Notes: a model not told the origin generated them from the sequence alone. Shown: positions 18,911 through 28,693, counted from the first letter of the stretch. The stretch: DNA of 64,000 nt from Henriciella pelagia (GCF_002088945.1 NZ_NCSU01000006.1:62001-126000), one strand, 5' to 3'. A program made the numbers and translations.

Positions 18911-20967
18911 TCTGGCTGAAGCGACTGGCGATTGCCTTTGCGGCATTGCTGGTCGCAGCCTTTGCGCTCGACCGGATCTTCCCGCCGCCGCTGGAGCGGG
19001 GAGAGACGGTCTCCATCATGGTGACCGACCGCGATGGACGGCCGCTGCGCGCTATCCCGACACCGGACAGCTACTGGCGGTTCCACGCAAATCTCGATGA
19101 GATCGACCCGGTCTTCATCGAAGCGCTGCTGGAAGTTGAGGATCAGCGCTTCTGGTCGCATGGCGGGGTGGACTGGGTCGGTATGGTCCGCGCGGTGACA
19201 AGTTCCCTGCAGGCCGGCCGGGTGGTCTCCGGCGGATCCACAATCACCATGCAGACGGCGAGACTGCTGGAGCCGCGTCCGCGGAATGTCGGCTCGAAAC
19301 TCATCGAGATGTTCCGCGCCCACCAGATCGAGGCCCGACTGTCGAAGCGGGAAATCCTGGAACTCTATCTCACGCTTGCGCCCTATGGCGGCAATATCGA
19401 GGGGATACGCGCGGCAAGCTGGCGCTATTTCGGGCGTGAGCCGGACCGGTTGTCAGATGACCAGATCGCGCTTCTGATTGCCCTGCCGCAAAGCCCCGAA
19501 GTACGCCGGCCGGATCTCCGTCCCAAAGGTGCCGATGCGGGTCGCAAGACAATTGTCTCAAAGCTAGAGCGCCTCGGCTATCTTGATGCCGCGCGGGCCG
19601 AGGAGGCGCGAACGTCCTCCATGCCGACGGGGGCCTATGCCTTTCCGGCGCGGGCCTGGCATGCCACGGACCGCGCCGCCAGGAACGCAACAGCAGACGT
19701 GACCTCGACGATAGATGCGCAGCTCCAGAAGGAGATGGAAGCGCTCGCGCTCGAGCACGCGAAGGAGTTTGGGAAAGACACGCAGGTTGCAATCCTCGTG
19801 GTGAATATTCCGACACGGGGCGTGCGCGCCGCTGTCGGGTCGGCGTCGCGTGACCTGCCTGGCGGCTGGCTCGACCTCACGGCGCAGGCGCGCTCGCCGG
19901 GATCGACGCTGAAACCCTTTATCTATGCGATGGCGTTTGATGATGGGACAGCGGCACCTGACACGCGGATCGCGGACCTGCCGAAGCGTTTCGCATCATA
20001 CCAGCCGGACAATTTCGACCGCATGTTTCGCGGCGATGTCCGGATTTCGGACGCGCTCCAGCACTCGCTGAACGTGCCGGCTGTGCTTGCGCTGGACCGG
20101 ATTGGTCCGGAGCGATTTGCAGCGACGCTGGCGCTAGCAGGCGCTCCGCCGCGCATTCATGGAGGCGCCGACAATCAGGCCGGGCTCGCCCTGGCACTTG
20201 GCGGTGCCGGGATGACCGCGCGCGAGCTGGCTGTCATCTATGCGGCGCTTGGCGACGGCGGACGCGCCAAGCCGCTCGCCTGGACAATCGAAGACGAGCA
20301 GCGCATGCAGGCGGCGCGCGGCTTCCGCCTCATGAGCGCCGAGAGCGCAGAGAAAGTCCAGCGCATCCTGAAGGAAGCGCCGACGCCCCCCGGCCGGATG
20401 CCGGGCCGGCTGACCGCCAATGCGCCGCAGATCGCCTTCAAGACCGGCACCTCTTACGGTTTCCGTGATGCGTGGGCAGCTGGCGTCTCGGGCGATCATG
20501 CGATTGTCGTCTGGGTGGGCCGGGCCGATGGCGCACCGCGACCCGGCGCGACGGGGCGGGACACGGCGCTGCCCATCCTGTTCGAAGTGGCAGATCGCGC
20601 GATCTATCATCTGGGCGGTGACGGCGCTGCGGGCGCCCGGCTGATGACAAAGCGCACCGCCGAGGCCAAGGGCGCACTTCAGCGGTTTGAACGCGGAAGT
20701 GAAGCGCCACAGATCCTCTTCCCGCCCAAGGATGCCGAACTCTGGTCCGGCGAGGTCAATGGAGCGGCATCCCGACCCTTCGTGCTGGCCGGACGCGGGA
20801 ATGGCGCGCTCAGCTGGTTTATTGATGGCGAGCCTTGCCCGATCGATGACGCCGGCCTGCCGGTCTGGACGCCGAAGCGCTCGGGCTTCTACCGGGTCAG
20901 CGCGGTAGACGCGACCGGACGGGAATCCTCCGTCCGGGTTCGCGTCATTGGTGCACCAACAGGCTAG
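18907..20967 (+). CDS. pbpC: Penicillin-binding protein 1C
   Basis: 686 aa with one N-terminal membrane anchor (~5-20). A GT51 glycosyltransferase domain (~55-230; EDQRFWSHGG with catalytic Glu78, then GGSTITMQTARL) is followed by a transpeptidase domain with SPGSTLKP (Ser333, Lys336), SLN and KTGTS. The last ~90 residues match the PBP1C C-terminal domain. It polymerises and may cross-link peptidoglycan; PBP1C often binds penicillin poorly. ATGA overlap with the macroglobulin gene implies coupled translation. Its stop overlaps the stop of the convergent TonB receptor gene. Confidence 0.96.
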   Translation: MIWLKRLAIAFAALLVAAFALDRIFPPPLERGETVSIMVTDRDGRPLRAIPTPDSYWRFHANLDEIDPVFIEALLEVEDQRFWSHGGVDWVGMVRAVTSSLQAGRVVSGGSTITMQTARLLEPRPRNVGSKLIEMFRAHQIEARLSKREILELYLTLAPYGGNIEGIRAASWRYFGREPDRLSDDQIALLIALPQSPEVRRPDLRPKGADAGRKTIVSKLERLGYLDAARAEEARTSSMPTGAYAFPARAWHATDRAARNATADVTSTIDAQLQKEMEALALEHAKEFGKDTQVAILVVNIPTRGVRAAVGSASRDLPGGWLDLTAQARSPGSTLKPFIYAMAFDDGTAAPDTRIADLPKRFASYQPDNFDRMFRGDVRISDALQHSLNVPAVLALDRIGPERFAATLALAGAPPRIHGGADNQAGLALALGGAGMTARELAVIYAALGDGGRAKPLAWTIEDEQRMQAARGFRLMSAESAEKVQRILKEAPTPPGRMPGRLTANAPQIAFKTGTSYGFRDAWAAGVSGDHAIVVWVGRADGAPRPGATGRDTALPILFEVADRAIYHLGGDGAAGARLMTKRTAEAKGALQRFERGSEAPQILFPPKDAELWSGEVNGAASRPFVLAGRGNGALSWFIDGEPCPIDDAGLPVWTPKRSGFYRVSAVDATGRESSVRVRVIGAPTG

Positions 20968-23174
20968 TACTGCCAGTTTACCTCAATGCCATATGTGCGC
21001 GGTTCGTTCACGAAGCCGGTGAGGTTGTTGAAGTCGATGGCGCCTTCCAACGCTTCCTCATCGAGGATGTTGCGGGCGAAGACTGACACGCCCCAGCCGG
21101 ACGCCGCTTCATATCCAAGGCGCAGGCCGCCTTCCCAATAGCCTTCCTGGCCAAACTCGACGCTGTCATAGAGGAAGAAATTGACCTCGCTCTTATAGGC
21201 CCAGTCGGTAAATCCGTAGAATTCGCCATCGCCGAACGGAATGGCATAGCGGGCCGTGACATTGGCAATCCATTCCGGCGCATTCGGGAAGCTGTTTCCG
21301 GAAATGTTGTAGCCGAGCAGATTGTTCATGTCGTCGTACACTGCCGGATCGAGAATGGTGCAGGGCGCGCCGCAGCCCGGCGCAATGATGAGGTCATCCT
21401 TGAATTCGGTCTTGTTGTAGGACAGCCCGCCCGTGACGAGCAGGTTTTCGACCGGTGCGGCTTCGAGGTCGACTTCAAAGCCATAGCCTTCGCTCTTGTC
21501 GGCATTGAACAGCGATACCGAATTGTCGAGGCCGCCGACAATGGTGAGCTGCTGGCCTTCGAATTCGAGGAAGTAGACAGCCGTATTGAGGCGGACGCGG
21601 TCCTCCATCAGCTCGGTCTTCACGCCGGCTTCGTATGAGATGAGCGTTTCGCTGTCGGCCTGTGACGGCGCGCCGAAGCGTTGCTGGATGGTCGGCCCGC
21701 GAAAGCCTTTCGCGACCTTTGCATAGGTGTTGACGTTTTCTGTCGCCTGCCAGGAGATGGAGGCGTCCCAGCTGACCTGCTCATCGCCGAGGCTGCGATT
21801 GTCGCCGGTCGCCCGGAATTCCTTCTCGTCATCTGTCCAGCGCGCGCCACCTGAAACCGTGACCGTATCGGTCAGGTCATAGCTGAGCGAGGCGAAGATG
21901 CCGACGCTTTCTGTGTCGAGCGCGCGTGAGGCGCGGCTCGTTTCCGGATTGCCGGGTGTGAAGGAGTCGAAATTCTTCGAAGTGATCGAGACCTGTTCGT
22001 CAAAGAAGAAGACGCCGGTCTGGGCTCGCAGCGGGCCGCCATCATCGAAGGCAAACCGGAGCTCGTGGGTCGTCTGGTGAAGGGCATCGACAGCACCGGA
22101 CGTCTCGACCGGGAAGGGGATGTTGCCCGGCCCGAAATTGCCTGCGCCAAGGAATACCGCGCCATATCCACCATCGATATCGCCGCGGCTGGCAATGGTC
22201 GCATGCTCATTTCCGAACACGTAAACCGCTTCGATCGAGTCCGTGAGGCCCTTGGATAGGGTCAACGTGACGCCATGCGTGTCCTGGGAGAGGAAGTTCT
22301 GCCCGTCGTAAAACACCGTGTCGCGATCGAAATTTGGTCCGAGACCTTTATTGCCCTGCTGGATGATATTGGCGCGGAAGAGGCGTGCATCGCCATCATT
22401 CGTGCGAGCGTGAACATTGAGCAGCGCTTCGAAATCGGTGTTGAGCGGCGTGAACAGAAGCTGCGCGCGTCCGGCGACTTCTTCAAACCCTTCATAGCGG
22501 TCCTTCTGACCGGTGAACCCATTGTCGACATAGGGTTCGCGGTCCTGGTAAAGGCCGGACACGCGAAGCGCGAGCTGATCCTCGAAGATTGGCAGGTTCA
22601 CGGCACCATCTGCAGTGACCGTGTTGTAATTGCCATAGGCGGCGCGGGCATAGGCATCGAATTCATGGACAGGTTTTGCGCTGTCGAACTTGATGATGCC
22701 GCCGGGCGTGTTGCGACCAAATAGCGTTCCCTGTGGGCCGCGCAGGACTTCAATGTTCTCAAGGTCGAAGACCGGGAACCCCTTCAGGATCGGGCTCTCA
22801 TACGGCACGCCATCATAGACCAGGCTGACCGGCTGGGACGCATTGAGGTCAAAGTCTGTATTGCCGATGCCGCGAATATAGAAACGCGGAAAGGCGCGGC
22901 CAAAGGAGCTCTCGGCGACAACACTTGGCACCCGAGCTGACAGAAAACGGACATCCGCGCCGCCAGCCTTGAGGTTGTTGAGTTTCGCGCCGTCGACAAC
23001 CGTGATCGACACCGGAACATCCTGCAGGTCTTCCTCGACGCGCTGGGCTGTTACCGTCACTGGCGCGAGACGTGCTTCGCTCTCACTGGTTGCCTGGGCT
23101 TGCGCGGGAAGCGTCAGAAAAAGTGTGGCGGCGCTCACGGCAGTGCTCGCGGCGAGAAGGGATTTGAATGTCAT
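20964..23174 (-). CDS. TonB-dependent outer membrane receptor
   Basis: 736 aa. A signal peptide ending in AQAQA is followed by a plug domain (~40-165: VTVTAQRVEEDLQDVPVSITVV, then LRGPQGTLFGRNTPGGII) and a 22-strand type barrel ending in an aromatic (NWQY). It imports a large substrate using TonB-ExbBD energy. The plug type and VTVTAQR start resemble receptors found in catabolic or hydrophobic-substrate contexts, not a clear siderophore receptor; the ligand is unknown. No sigma/anti-sigma extension is present. The upstream region (23175-23307) shows no obvious Fur box. Confidence 0.94.
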   Translation of the reverse strand: MTFKSLLAASTAVSAATLFLTLPAQAQATSESEARLAPVTVTAQRVEEDLQDVPVSITVVDGAKLNNLKAGGADVRFLSARVPSVVAESSFGRAFPRFYIRGIGNTDFDLNASQPVSLVYDGVPYESPILKGFPVFDLENIEVLRGPQGTLFGRNTPGGIIKFDSAKPVHEFDAYARAAYGNYNTVTADGAVNLPIFEDQLALRVSGLYQDREPYVDNGFTGQKDRYEGFEEVAGRAQLLFTPLNTDFEALLNVHARTNDGDARLFRANIIQQGNKGLGPNFDRDTVFYDGQNFLSQDTHGVTLTLSKGLTDSIEAVYVFGNEHATIASRGDIDGGYGAVFLGAGNFGPGNIPFPVETSGAVDALHQTTHELRFAFDDGGPLRAQTGVFFFDEQVSITSKNFDSFTPGNPETSRASRALDTESVGIFASLSYDLTDTVTVSGGARWTDDEKEFRATGDNRSLGDEQVSWDASISWQATENVNTYAKVAKGFRGPTIQQRFGAPSQADSETLISYEAGVKTELMEDRVRLNTAVYFLEFEGQQLTIVGGLDNSVSLFNADKSEGYGFEVDLEAAPVENLLVTGGLSYNKTEFKDDLIIAPGCGAPCTILDPAVYDDMNNLLGYNISGNSFPNAPEWIANVTARYAIPFGDGEFYGFTDWAYKSEVNFFLYDSVEFGQEGYWEGGLRLGYEAASGWGVSVFARNILDEEALEGAIDFNNLTGFVNEPRTYGIEVNWQY

Positions 23175-23307
23175 CTGGACCAGGACTTTCGAAGGATCGG
23201 TTCATTCGCTTCCCGCTCTCCGGAAAAGCGTTCCAGACCCTTCAAGTCTCAGGCGGCTCGCAGGTGCAAGCAATTCCATGCCCGCCCACTGCATGCGAGC
23301 GCGGAGC

Positions 23308-23343
23308 GGTTAATTTTGTTGCGATCCTGCAACAAAATTAACC
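23308..23343. repeat. Perfect 15-bp inverted repeat, AT-rich
   Basis: GGTTAATTTTGTTGC (23308-23322) and GCAACAAAATTAACC (23329-23343) are exact reverse complements separated by GATCCT. It lies between the TonB receptor start (23174) and the stop of the acidic protein gene (23350), both on the minus strand. It could be the terminator of the upstream gene, although the stem is AT-rich and lacks a U tract, or an operator for the receptor gene. Confidence 0.65.
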
Positions 23344-23349
23344 TCACAA

Positions 23350-25113
23350 TCAGGTCCAGGGATTGAAGCGGGTTTTCGGGCGCACGATCGTTGGGGAATC
23401 GTCACCGGAATCTGGCTCGGGCGATCCGCTGGTCGGGTCCTGGGCCTGAACCTGCTCATCGGCTGCTTCGCGAGGCGCAACCGCATCCACGTCTTCAGCC
23501 GACGCCGCCGCATCGACCAGGGTCTCATCATCCTCGTCCGTTGCCGCAAATTCCAGCGGAGACACTTCCGGCTGGATTTCGCTTGCGGTATCGCTGATGT
23601 GCTCGGGATAGTCGTCAGTCGCATCGATCACCACAGGCGCGCGGGTGACCGTCTCGGCGGGCTGCGACGGCTCTGCCGGACGCGGAGGCTGCGGGGTGAA
23701 GCCGGTTGCCTTGGCTCCGAAGCCAAGCCCTGCGCTGAACCCGCTGATCGACATCACGCCCGTCGGCTGCGAGGAGGGTGTTTCGTCTTCGGGCGTCGGT
23801 TCGATATCGGAGGCAGCGATTGAGACAGGCGTCTCAGGTGCAGCGACCGGCTCTGAAGGCTGGCCCGGAACCTCAACATCGGTGCCGGTTACGCCCGTCT
23901 CGCCAAGATCAGTGTCAGCGAGCGCATCGGCCTGCGCCTCCACGGGCATGCTCATATCCGAGGCTGCGGCGCCGAGCTCGGACGACACGCTCTCTTCTAT
24001 AGGGGCCTGTTCCTCCGAAATATCTGCGCCGACAGCTTGCGTGACGCCAGCGCCAAATGGCACGTAGCGGACATTGGTTTCGGCTGGGGCTGGTTCTGCC
24101 GGTTCTGACGAAACCTCGTCGGCTGCGTCCTCGACAGCTGCGATCGCCGGTGCGGCCGGCTCTTCGGTTTCGGCAGGCTCAGCCTCGGCCTCGGCTGGGG
24201 CGTCTGCCAAATCCCCCATCAGTTCTTCTTCAGCGTCTTCCGTCGCTGGCAGGTCAGACTGGGCGAGTGTATCGACGGTCTCGTCAGACGCGTCATCATC
24301 GACCGCAAAGGTTTCGCCACTATCCGGCATGACCGAGAATGCCGGTACGGTGAATTGCGGACTCTCTGTTTCGCCTTCTACGGTTTCAGCCTCTTCGGCG
24401 ACGGTTTCCATGGCCGCCTCGGATGCGTTGTTCACTTCGTCCGCCAAACGCGCGACGGCGCCTTCGACATCGTCTTCCGGCTCGGTTTCGACGGCGTCTG
24501 AGGCTTCGATGGTCTCGGCTGCATCTGTATCGTCAGCTTCGGAAAACACCGCCGCTTCCGGTACGCTCTCATCGGTCAGCTCTTGACTCGGGGTCGGCGC
24601 TTCCGGTGCGTCCGCTGTGTGCTGGGACTCGCCAAAACCGTCGCCCGAGAGCAGTTCCGTGTCGTCGCCGCTGTCCTCAAGACTGCCCGGCAGGTCTTCG
24701 GCGGCCGTGACGGGATCAGCCTCTTCAGCCGGCGTGTCTTCTGCAGTGCCGTCTTCGCCGGCAGTGATTTCAGTGTCGCTCTCGTCCGAAAGCCCGGCCA
24801 GTAGTGTGTTGATCGCCTCTTCGGTGCCGCGCGCCTCGCGGCAGGCATCGCGCGCAATGGATGCGACGAGGTCGCCATAGGTGCCGCCGTCGGCATGCGG
24901 CGCGCTATTGAGCAGCGTGGATGTCGCGTCTTCCAGGGACTTGCCGCTTTCGGTCGTCAGCAGGACGCGCGGTGGCTCCGCGGTCAGTCGGACCACATAG
25001 CCCTCGGTGGCATACAGAACTTCACCACTGTCCTTCTCAATCCAGTCAATCTTCTTTTGCGCCGTCATGGCGGCCAGTCGGTCAATCAGTTTCTGGGTCG
25101 AAGCATGCAGCAT
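23350..25113 (-). CDS. Large acidic, low-complexity protein of unknown function
   Basis: 587 aa from ATG 25113; a GTG at 25155 would add 14 residues and cannot be excluded. Residues ~1-95 form a folded-looking domain (STQKLIDRLAAMTAQKKIDWIEK, then GYVVRLTAEPPRVLLTTESGKSL). The remaining ~480 residues are a Glu/Asp/Ala/Pro/Thr-rich, probably disordered tail with almost no aromatic or Cys residues, ending RPKTRFNPWT. No signal peptide or membrane segment. I do not recognise it. Strong acidity plus a conserved N-domain suggests a scaffold or nucleoid/polar organiser, which is only a guess. Confidence 0.75.
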   Translation of the reverse strand: MLHASTQKLIDRLAAMTAQKKIDWIEKDSGEVLYATEGYVVRLTAEPPRVLLTTESGKSLEDATSTLLNSAPHADGGTYGDLVASIARDACREARGTEEAINTLLAGLSDESDTEITAGEDGTAEDTPAEEADPVTAAEDLPGSLEDSGDDTELLSGDGFGESQHTADAPEAPTPSQELTDESVPEAAVFSEADDTDAAETIEASDAVETEPEDDVEGAVARLADEVNNASEAAMETVAEEAETVEGETESPQFTVPAFSVMPDSGETFAVDDDASDETVDTLAQSDLPATEDAEEELMGDLADAPAEAEAEPAETEEPAAPAIAAVEDAADEVSSEPAEPAPAETNVRYVPFGAGVTQAVGADISEEQAPIEESVSSELGAAASDMSMPVEAQADALADTDLGETGVTGTDVEVPGQPSEPVAAPETPVSIAASDIEPTPEDETPSSQPTGVMSISGFSAGLGFGAKATGFTPQPPRPAEPSQPAETVTRAPVVIDATDDYPEHISDTASEIQPEVSPLEFAATDEDDETLVDAAASAEDVDAVAPREAADEQVQAQDPTSGSPEPDSGDDSPTIVRPKTRFNPWT

Positions 25114-25221
25114 GGGGAGGTCCGCTCGATTTGAAGTTGGATCGTGATACTCCACTTAAACATCCGCGCCGGTTTGTTCAAAGGTATGGGTGCGGTGCGT
25201 AAGGTGAAATTGTGTCCAGAA

Positions 25222-25246
25222 GACGATGCATACGCAGTTTGGTTCC
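25222..25246 (-). promoter_or_regulatory. Possible EcfG-type (general stress) promoter, imperfect
   Basis: On the minus strand GGAAC (25246-25242) and CGTC (25225-25222) are separated by 16 bases; the alphaproteobacterial EcfG consensus as I know it is GGAAC-N16/17-CGTT, so one base differs. It points at the acidic protein gene, whose start lies 67-110 bases further on. Chance occurrence is possible. Confidence 0.3.
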
Positions 25247-25299
25247 AATCCGGTCATATCGACACCAGTTGAGTGACGACAGACCCGCAGGAGGCGCGC

Positions 25300-26103
25300 A
25301 TGTCCAGTGAACTCGGCGTCCGAATAGGCGTGTTTCTTGTCGTCTTCGTGACACTCGTGCTGCTGGAGGCGAGATATCCGCGACGTCGTTCGACCTTGCG
25401 CCGAAGCGAGCGCTGGCCGGGGGCGTTCAGCCTGTTCGTGACCGGAGCCGTGCTCGCGAGGCTGATTGTACCGGCCGGTCTTGCGGGCGTGGCGATCTGG
25501 TCGTCAGCGCGCGGCATCGGGGTGTTCAGTGTCCTTGAAATGCCCGCTTGGGTGGTCGCTATCGCGTCCTTCCTGCTGCTCGATCTGGCAATGTGGGTGC
25601 AGCACGTACTGATGCACCGAGTCCCAATCCTCTGGCGCATGCACCGGGTGCATCATGCAGACCCGCATATCGACGTCGTGACGGCCCTGCGGTTTCACCC
25701 GGCGGAGATCCTGGTGTCCCTCGCCTGGAAAGCTGCGATTGTCGTGGTGTTCGGGATACCGGCCTGGGCCGCCTTCACGTTCGAAGTCATTCTGAATGCG
25801 TTCGCGCAGTTCAATCACGCAAACTGGAGGCTGCCAGCCAGAGTGGATGCCCTGGTGCGCCTGCTGGTCGTGACGCCGGACATGCACCGCGTCCATCATT
25901 CGGTGGATCGCGCTGAAGCCAATATGAATTTCGGCTTCTGCCTGTCCCTCTGGGATCGCCTGTTCCGGGTCTACAAGGCGCAGCCCGAAGCGGGGCATGA
26001 CGACATGGTGATCGGGCAGGACAGCTGGCGAAACGCGGCGGACCAGTCACCCGTCGCATTGCTGCGCCAGCCGCTTCAAAACCCGATTCAGTCCGCGAAA
26101 TAG
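25300..26103 (+). CDS. Sterol desaturase / fatty acid hydroxylase family membrane protein
   Basis: 267 aa from ATG 25300, chosen for the AGGAGG six bases upstream. Several membrane helices carry the di-iron His boxes HVLMH, HRVHHAD and HRVHHSVD, the signature of the hydroxylase superfamily, which oxidises lipid or carotenoid substrates with O2. The third box spacing and the NMNFGFCLSLWDRLFRVY ending fit. The substrate is unknown. The stop overlaps by 16 bases the 3' end of the convergent thioredoxin-like gene. Confidence 0.9.
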   Translation: MSSELGVRIGVFLVVFVTLVLLEARYPRRRSTLRRSERWPGAFSLFVTGAVLARLIVPAGLAGVAIWSSARGIGVFSVLEMPAWVVAIASFLLLDLAMWVQHVLMHRVPILWRMHRVHHADPHIDVVTALRFHPAEILVSLAWKAAIVVVFGIPAWAAFTFEVILNAFAQFNHANWRLPARVDALVRLLVVTPDMHRVHHSVDRAEANMNFGFCLSLWDRLFRVYKAQPEAGHDDMVIGQDSWRNAADQSPVALLRQPLQNPIQSAK

Positions 26104-26747
26104 CTCTGCTTCACTTCGGCGATGTCACGCAGGAAGTCCTTCACGGGCTCGCCATCGGCAGCTGACAGTTCAGAGCGAAACCCCTGCACGGTGCCGTCAG
26201 GGGCGATGAGCAGGTAGCTCGGTGTCCAGGCGATGTCGAGCTGCTCACGAATGGACGCATCGGCGTCGAGCAGGGTGGGATAGGAATATCCCTTGTCATC
26301 AAAATAGTCCTGCACGCTGTCATACTTGCCGTAGGCGTCGTCGATGCGGTTGGCGTTTGGCGGCGTATGGATGGACATGAAGGCAAGGTCCGGGTCCTGC
26401 GCGATCGCGCTGGCGAGGGCCGCCACATAGGGCGCATCGGCCATACAGTCGCCGCACCACAGGCCCCACACGTCGATAACCGTCCAGCGGCCTTCCAGCT
26501 GTGCAGAGTCGAACGCTTCTCCCGAGACCATGGTGCCGGAGAAGGCGGGGAGGGCTTTACCGAGATAGGTATAGGTAAAGGGGCGTCCATAATCGTCGCG
26601 CGGCACGTCGCCAGCCTTCTGCTCCGCCGATGCCGGAACGCTCGTGCCGGGCAAGATGAAGCCCGTCGCGTCAGGCTGCCCGCCAGGTGCGCCACCACAG
26701 CCGACGAGGAGGGCGAGAGCGGAAGCGGCGAACAGGGTGCGGAGCAT
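26088..26747 (-). CDS. TlpA-like thioredoxin-fold lipoprotein
   Basis: 219 aa with a lipoprotein signal (LVGC, Cys17). The thioredoxin fold spans ~65-215 with active site WCGDC (Cys98, Cys101) and the cis-Pro loop WTPSYLLI. CGDC instead of CxPC suggests a reductase or a thioredoxin variant. It is expected to act on periplasmic thiols from the envelope. The gene is monocistronic; partner proteins are not evident nearby, although a DsbA-like lipoprotein is encoded at 47.3 kb. Confidence 0.9.
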   Translation of the reverse strand: MLRTLFAASALALLVGCGGAPGGQPDATGFILPGTSVPASAEQKAGDVPRDDYGRPFTYTYLGKALPAFSGTMVSGEAFDSAQLEGRWTVIDVWGLWCGDCMADAPYVAALASAIAQDPDLAFMSIHTPPNANRIDDAYGKYDSVQDYFDDKGYSYPTLLDADASIREQLDIAWTPSYLLIAPDGTVQGFRSELSAADGEPVKDFLRDIAEVKQSYFAD

Positions 26748-26803
26748 GGAGTAACTTTCATCAATTGTATGGTTCGGAGGTAGGGCGGGCGCTGAAAATG
26801 AAA

Positions 26804-26827
26804 AGCCCCGGCAAGAGAGCCGGGGCT
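26804..26827 (-). terminator. Rho-independent terminator of the small lipoprotein gene
   Basis: Perfect 9-bp stem AGCCCCGGC (26804-26812) with GCCGGGGCT (26819-26827) and a 6-base loop. Read on the minus strand it is followed by TTTTC and further T's, so it ends transcription of the gene at 26852-27181. Confidence 0.88.
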
Positions 26828-26851
26828 ATGTGCATGAATCAGGTCAGCGGG

Positions 26852-27181
26852 TCAGTCGCCGCCAGCGCCAGGTGCGCGCGTGCGAAGCGCGTTGCGTTGA
26901 ATTTCCGCGGTTCCTTCCTGGCTCGCTTGCGTCTTTGCAGCCCAGGCAGCGCGTGTCGCGCAGACACGTTTTGGTATGGTGGAACCCATCTGTTCTTCGC
27001 GCTTGCAGATTTCTTCATCCGGGTCGTGGCCCTGGCGGATGATTTCGGCGCGAACTTCAGGAGTGATCGCAACGACAGTGCCCGCTGGTGCACGTGCCGC
27101 AGTCTGAGTGGTCGCTCCAGATGTGCAAGCAGTTGCCAACAACCCGGCGGCAATTCCTGCCATCATTAAATTCAGTTTCAT
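26852..27181 (-). CDS. Small predicted lipoprotein of unknown function
   Basis: 109 aa from ATG 27181; AGGAG lies six bases upstream, whereas the ATG two codons earlier would overlap that site. Lipobox ATAC (Cys19). The mature part has two Cys residues (EEICKREEQMGSTIPKRVCATRAAW), a pattern I have seen in small exported proteins of this group but cannot name. The Arg/Lys-rich KRVCATR motif may pair the two Cys. It has its own terminator. Confidence 0.82.
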   Translation of the reverse strand: MKLNLMMAGIAAGLLATACTSGATTQTAARAPAGTVVAITPEVRAEIIRQGHDPDEEICKREEQMGSTIPKRVCATRAAWAAKTQASQEGTAEIQRNALRTRAPGAGGD

Positions 27182-27265
27182 CAACATCTCCTCTTTAATC
27201 CGCTGCAGGCTAATGCGGCAGATCGCATATGGCTACCGATTGATTGTAAACCCAACCAGGTAAAA

Positions 27266-27298
27266 AAATGCGGTGCCTGTTCCTCAGGCACCGCATTT
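27266..27298 (-). terminator. Rho-independent terminator of the thiolase gene
   Basis: A 14-bp perfect stem, AAATGCGGTGCCTG (27266-27279) with CAGGCACCGCATTT (27285-27298), loop TTCCT. On the minus strand a run of T's follows. It ends the thiolase transcript 30 bases after its stop. Confidence 0.92.
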
Positions 27299-27327
27299 CT
27301 ATTGGGTCGGACTGTTCTGCCTTGAGA

Positions 27328-28536
27328 CTAGCTGTAGATCTCGAACAGGCCAGCAGCGCCCATGCCGCCGCCGACACACATCGTCACAACGCCCCACTTC
27401 GCGCCGCGGCGCTTGCCTTCCAGCAGGATGGAGCCGGTGCAGCGTGCGCCGGTCATGCCGAAGGGGTGGCCGATGGAGATAGAGCCACCATTGACGTTGT
27501 ACTTCTCCGGATCGATGCCGAGACGGTCACGCGAATAGAGACACTGCGAGGCGAAGGCCTCGTTGAGCTCCCAAAGGTCGATATCGTCGACCTTGAGGCC
27601 ATGGCGCTCAAGCAGGCGAGGAACGGCGAAGACCGGGCCGATGCCCATCTCGTCCGGGTCGCAACCGGCGACATTGAAGCCGACAAAGCGGCCAAGCGGC
27701 TCAATGTTGCGCTTCTTGGCTTCTGCGGCTTCCATCACGACGACTGCGGCTGCGCCATCGGAAAGCTGCGAAGCGTTACCGGCTGTGACGTACTTGCCTT
27801 CCTTGACGACCATGCCGCCGGAGAAAACCGGCTTCAGGCCGGCAAGGGATTCATAGGTCGTGCCTGGACGGTTACAGTCATCGCGGTCTGCGACCACATC
27901 CTGATAGGTCTCTTCGCCTGTTTCCTTGTTGACCAGCTTCATGCGTGTCTTCAGCGGCACGATCTCTTCCGCCATCTTGCCGCTTTTCTGGAATTCAGCG
28001 GTGCGGCGCTGGCTCTCTGCCGAATACATGTCCTGGGACTCACGGGAGACGTTGTAACGGTCAGCGACGATTTCAGCCGTTTCGATCATGGTCATCCAGA
28101 TCGCCGGCCATTCCTTCATCAGCTTTTCTTCGGTGTAGCGGTGGGTGTTCATGTGCCCCGAACGCGAGACCAGCGAGAGAGACTCCACGCCGCCGCCGAT
28201 TGCGACTGGCGCACCTTCACTGACAACGGTGTGAGCAGCATTGGCAATCGCCTGAAGGCCCGAGGAGCAGAAGCGGTTGATGGTGGCGCCCGACGTCGTG
28301 GAAGGACAGCCTGCCCAGAGGGCAGCATTGCGCGCGACGTTGTGACCGGTGGCCCCTTCCGGCTGAGCAGCGCCAAGGAAAACATCCTCGACTTCGGCGG
28401 CTTCAATACCCGCGCGTTCGATGGCACCCTTGATGGCGTGACCAGCCATGGTGATGCCATGGGTGTCGTTGAGGGCGCCACGACCAGCCTTGGTCAGGGC
28501 AGTCCGGGCGGTTGATACGATGACGGCTTCTCTCAT
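27328..28536 (-). CDS. Acetyl-CoA C-acyltransferase (thiolase)
   Basis: 402 aa, normal thiolase length. The nucleophile Cys90 ([10 protein letters not shown]), the His of [10 protein letters not shown] and the second Cys of [11 protein letters not shown] are all in place. Either degradative (3-ketoacyl-CoA thiolase in beta-oxidation) or biosynthetic (acetoacetyl-CoA) use is possible; the sequence pattern around [20 protein letters not shown] leans to the degradative group. The acyl-CoA dehydrogenase at 31 kb and ETF-QO at 60 kb would act in the same pathway. Single gene with its own terminator. Confidence 0.95.
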   Translation of the reverse strand: MREAVIVSTARTALTKAGRGALNDTHGITMAGHAIKGAIERAGIEAAEVEDVFLGAAQPEGATGHNVARNAALWAGCPSTTSGATINRFCSSGLQAIANAAHTVVSEGAPVAIGGGVESLSLVSRSGHMNTHRYTEEKLMKEWPAIWMTMIETAEIVADRYNVSRESQDMYSAESQRRTAEFQKSGKMAEEIVPLKTRMKLVNKETGEETYQDVVADRDDCNRPGTTYESLAGLKPVFSGGMVVKEGKYVTAGNASQLSDGAAAVVVMEAAEAKKRNIEPLGRFVGFNVAGCDPDEMGIGPVFAVPRLLERHGLKVDDIDLWELNEAFASQCLYSRDRLGIDPEKYNVNGGSISIGHPFGMTGARCTGSILLEGKRRGAKWGVVTMCVGGGMGAAGLFEIYS

Positions 28537-28693
28537 TTTCTTCTCCTCCGAGTGTTTGTCGTCTTGTTGCAGCGCAACCTAGCTGGCGAGAGTTCAATAC
28601 ACCAGCCCCATTGTTGCGGCGTTTTGTGCGGACAATGCAGCTGGAACCGGCAGGCCCGGTTCTCGTTGGTCCGGCAGCGATGGAAGGCGGATA

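Noticed and set aside
27268-28515. A 415-codon plus-strand frame opposite the thiolase
   Set aside because: The thiolase is certain, and the frame begins in its terminator.
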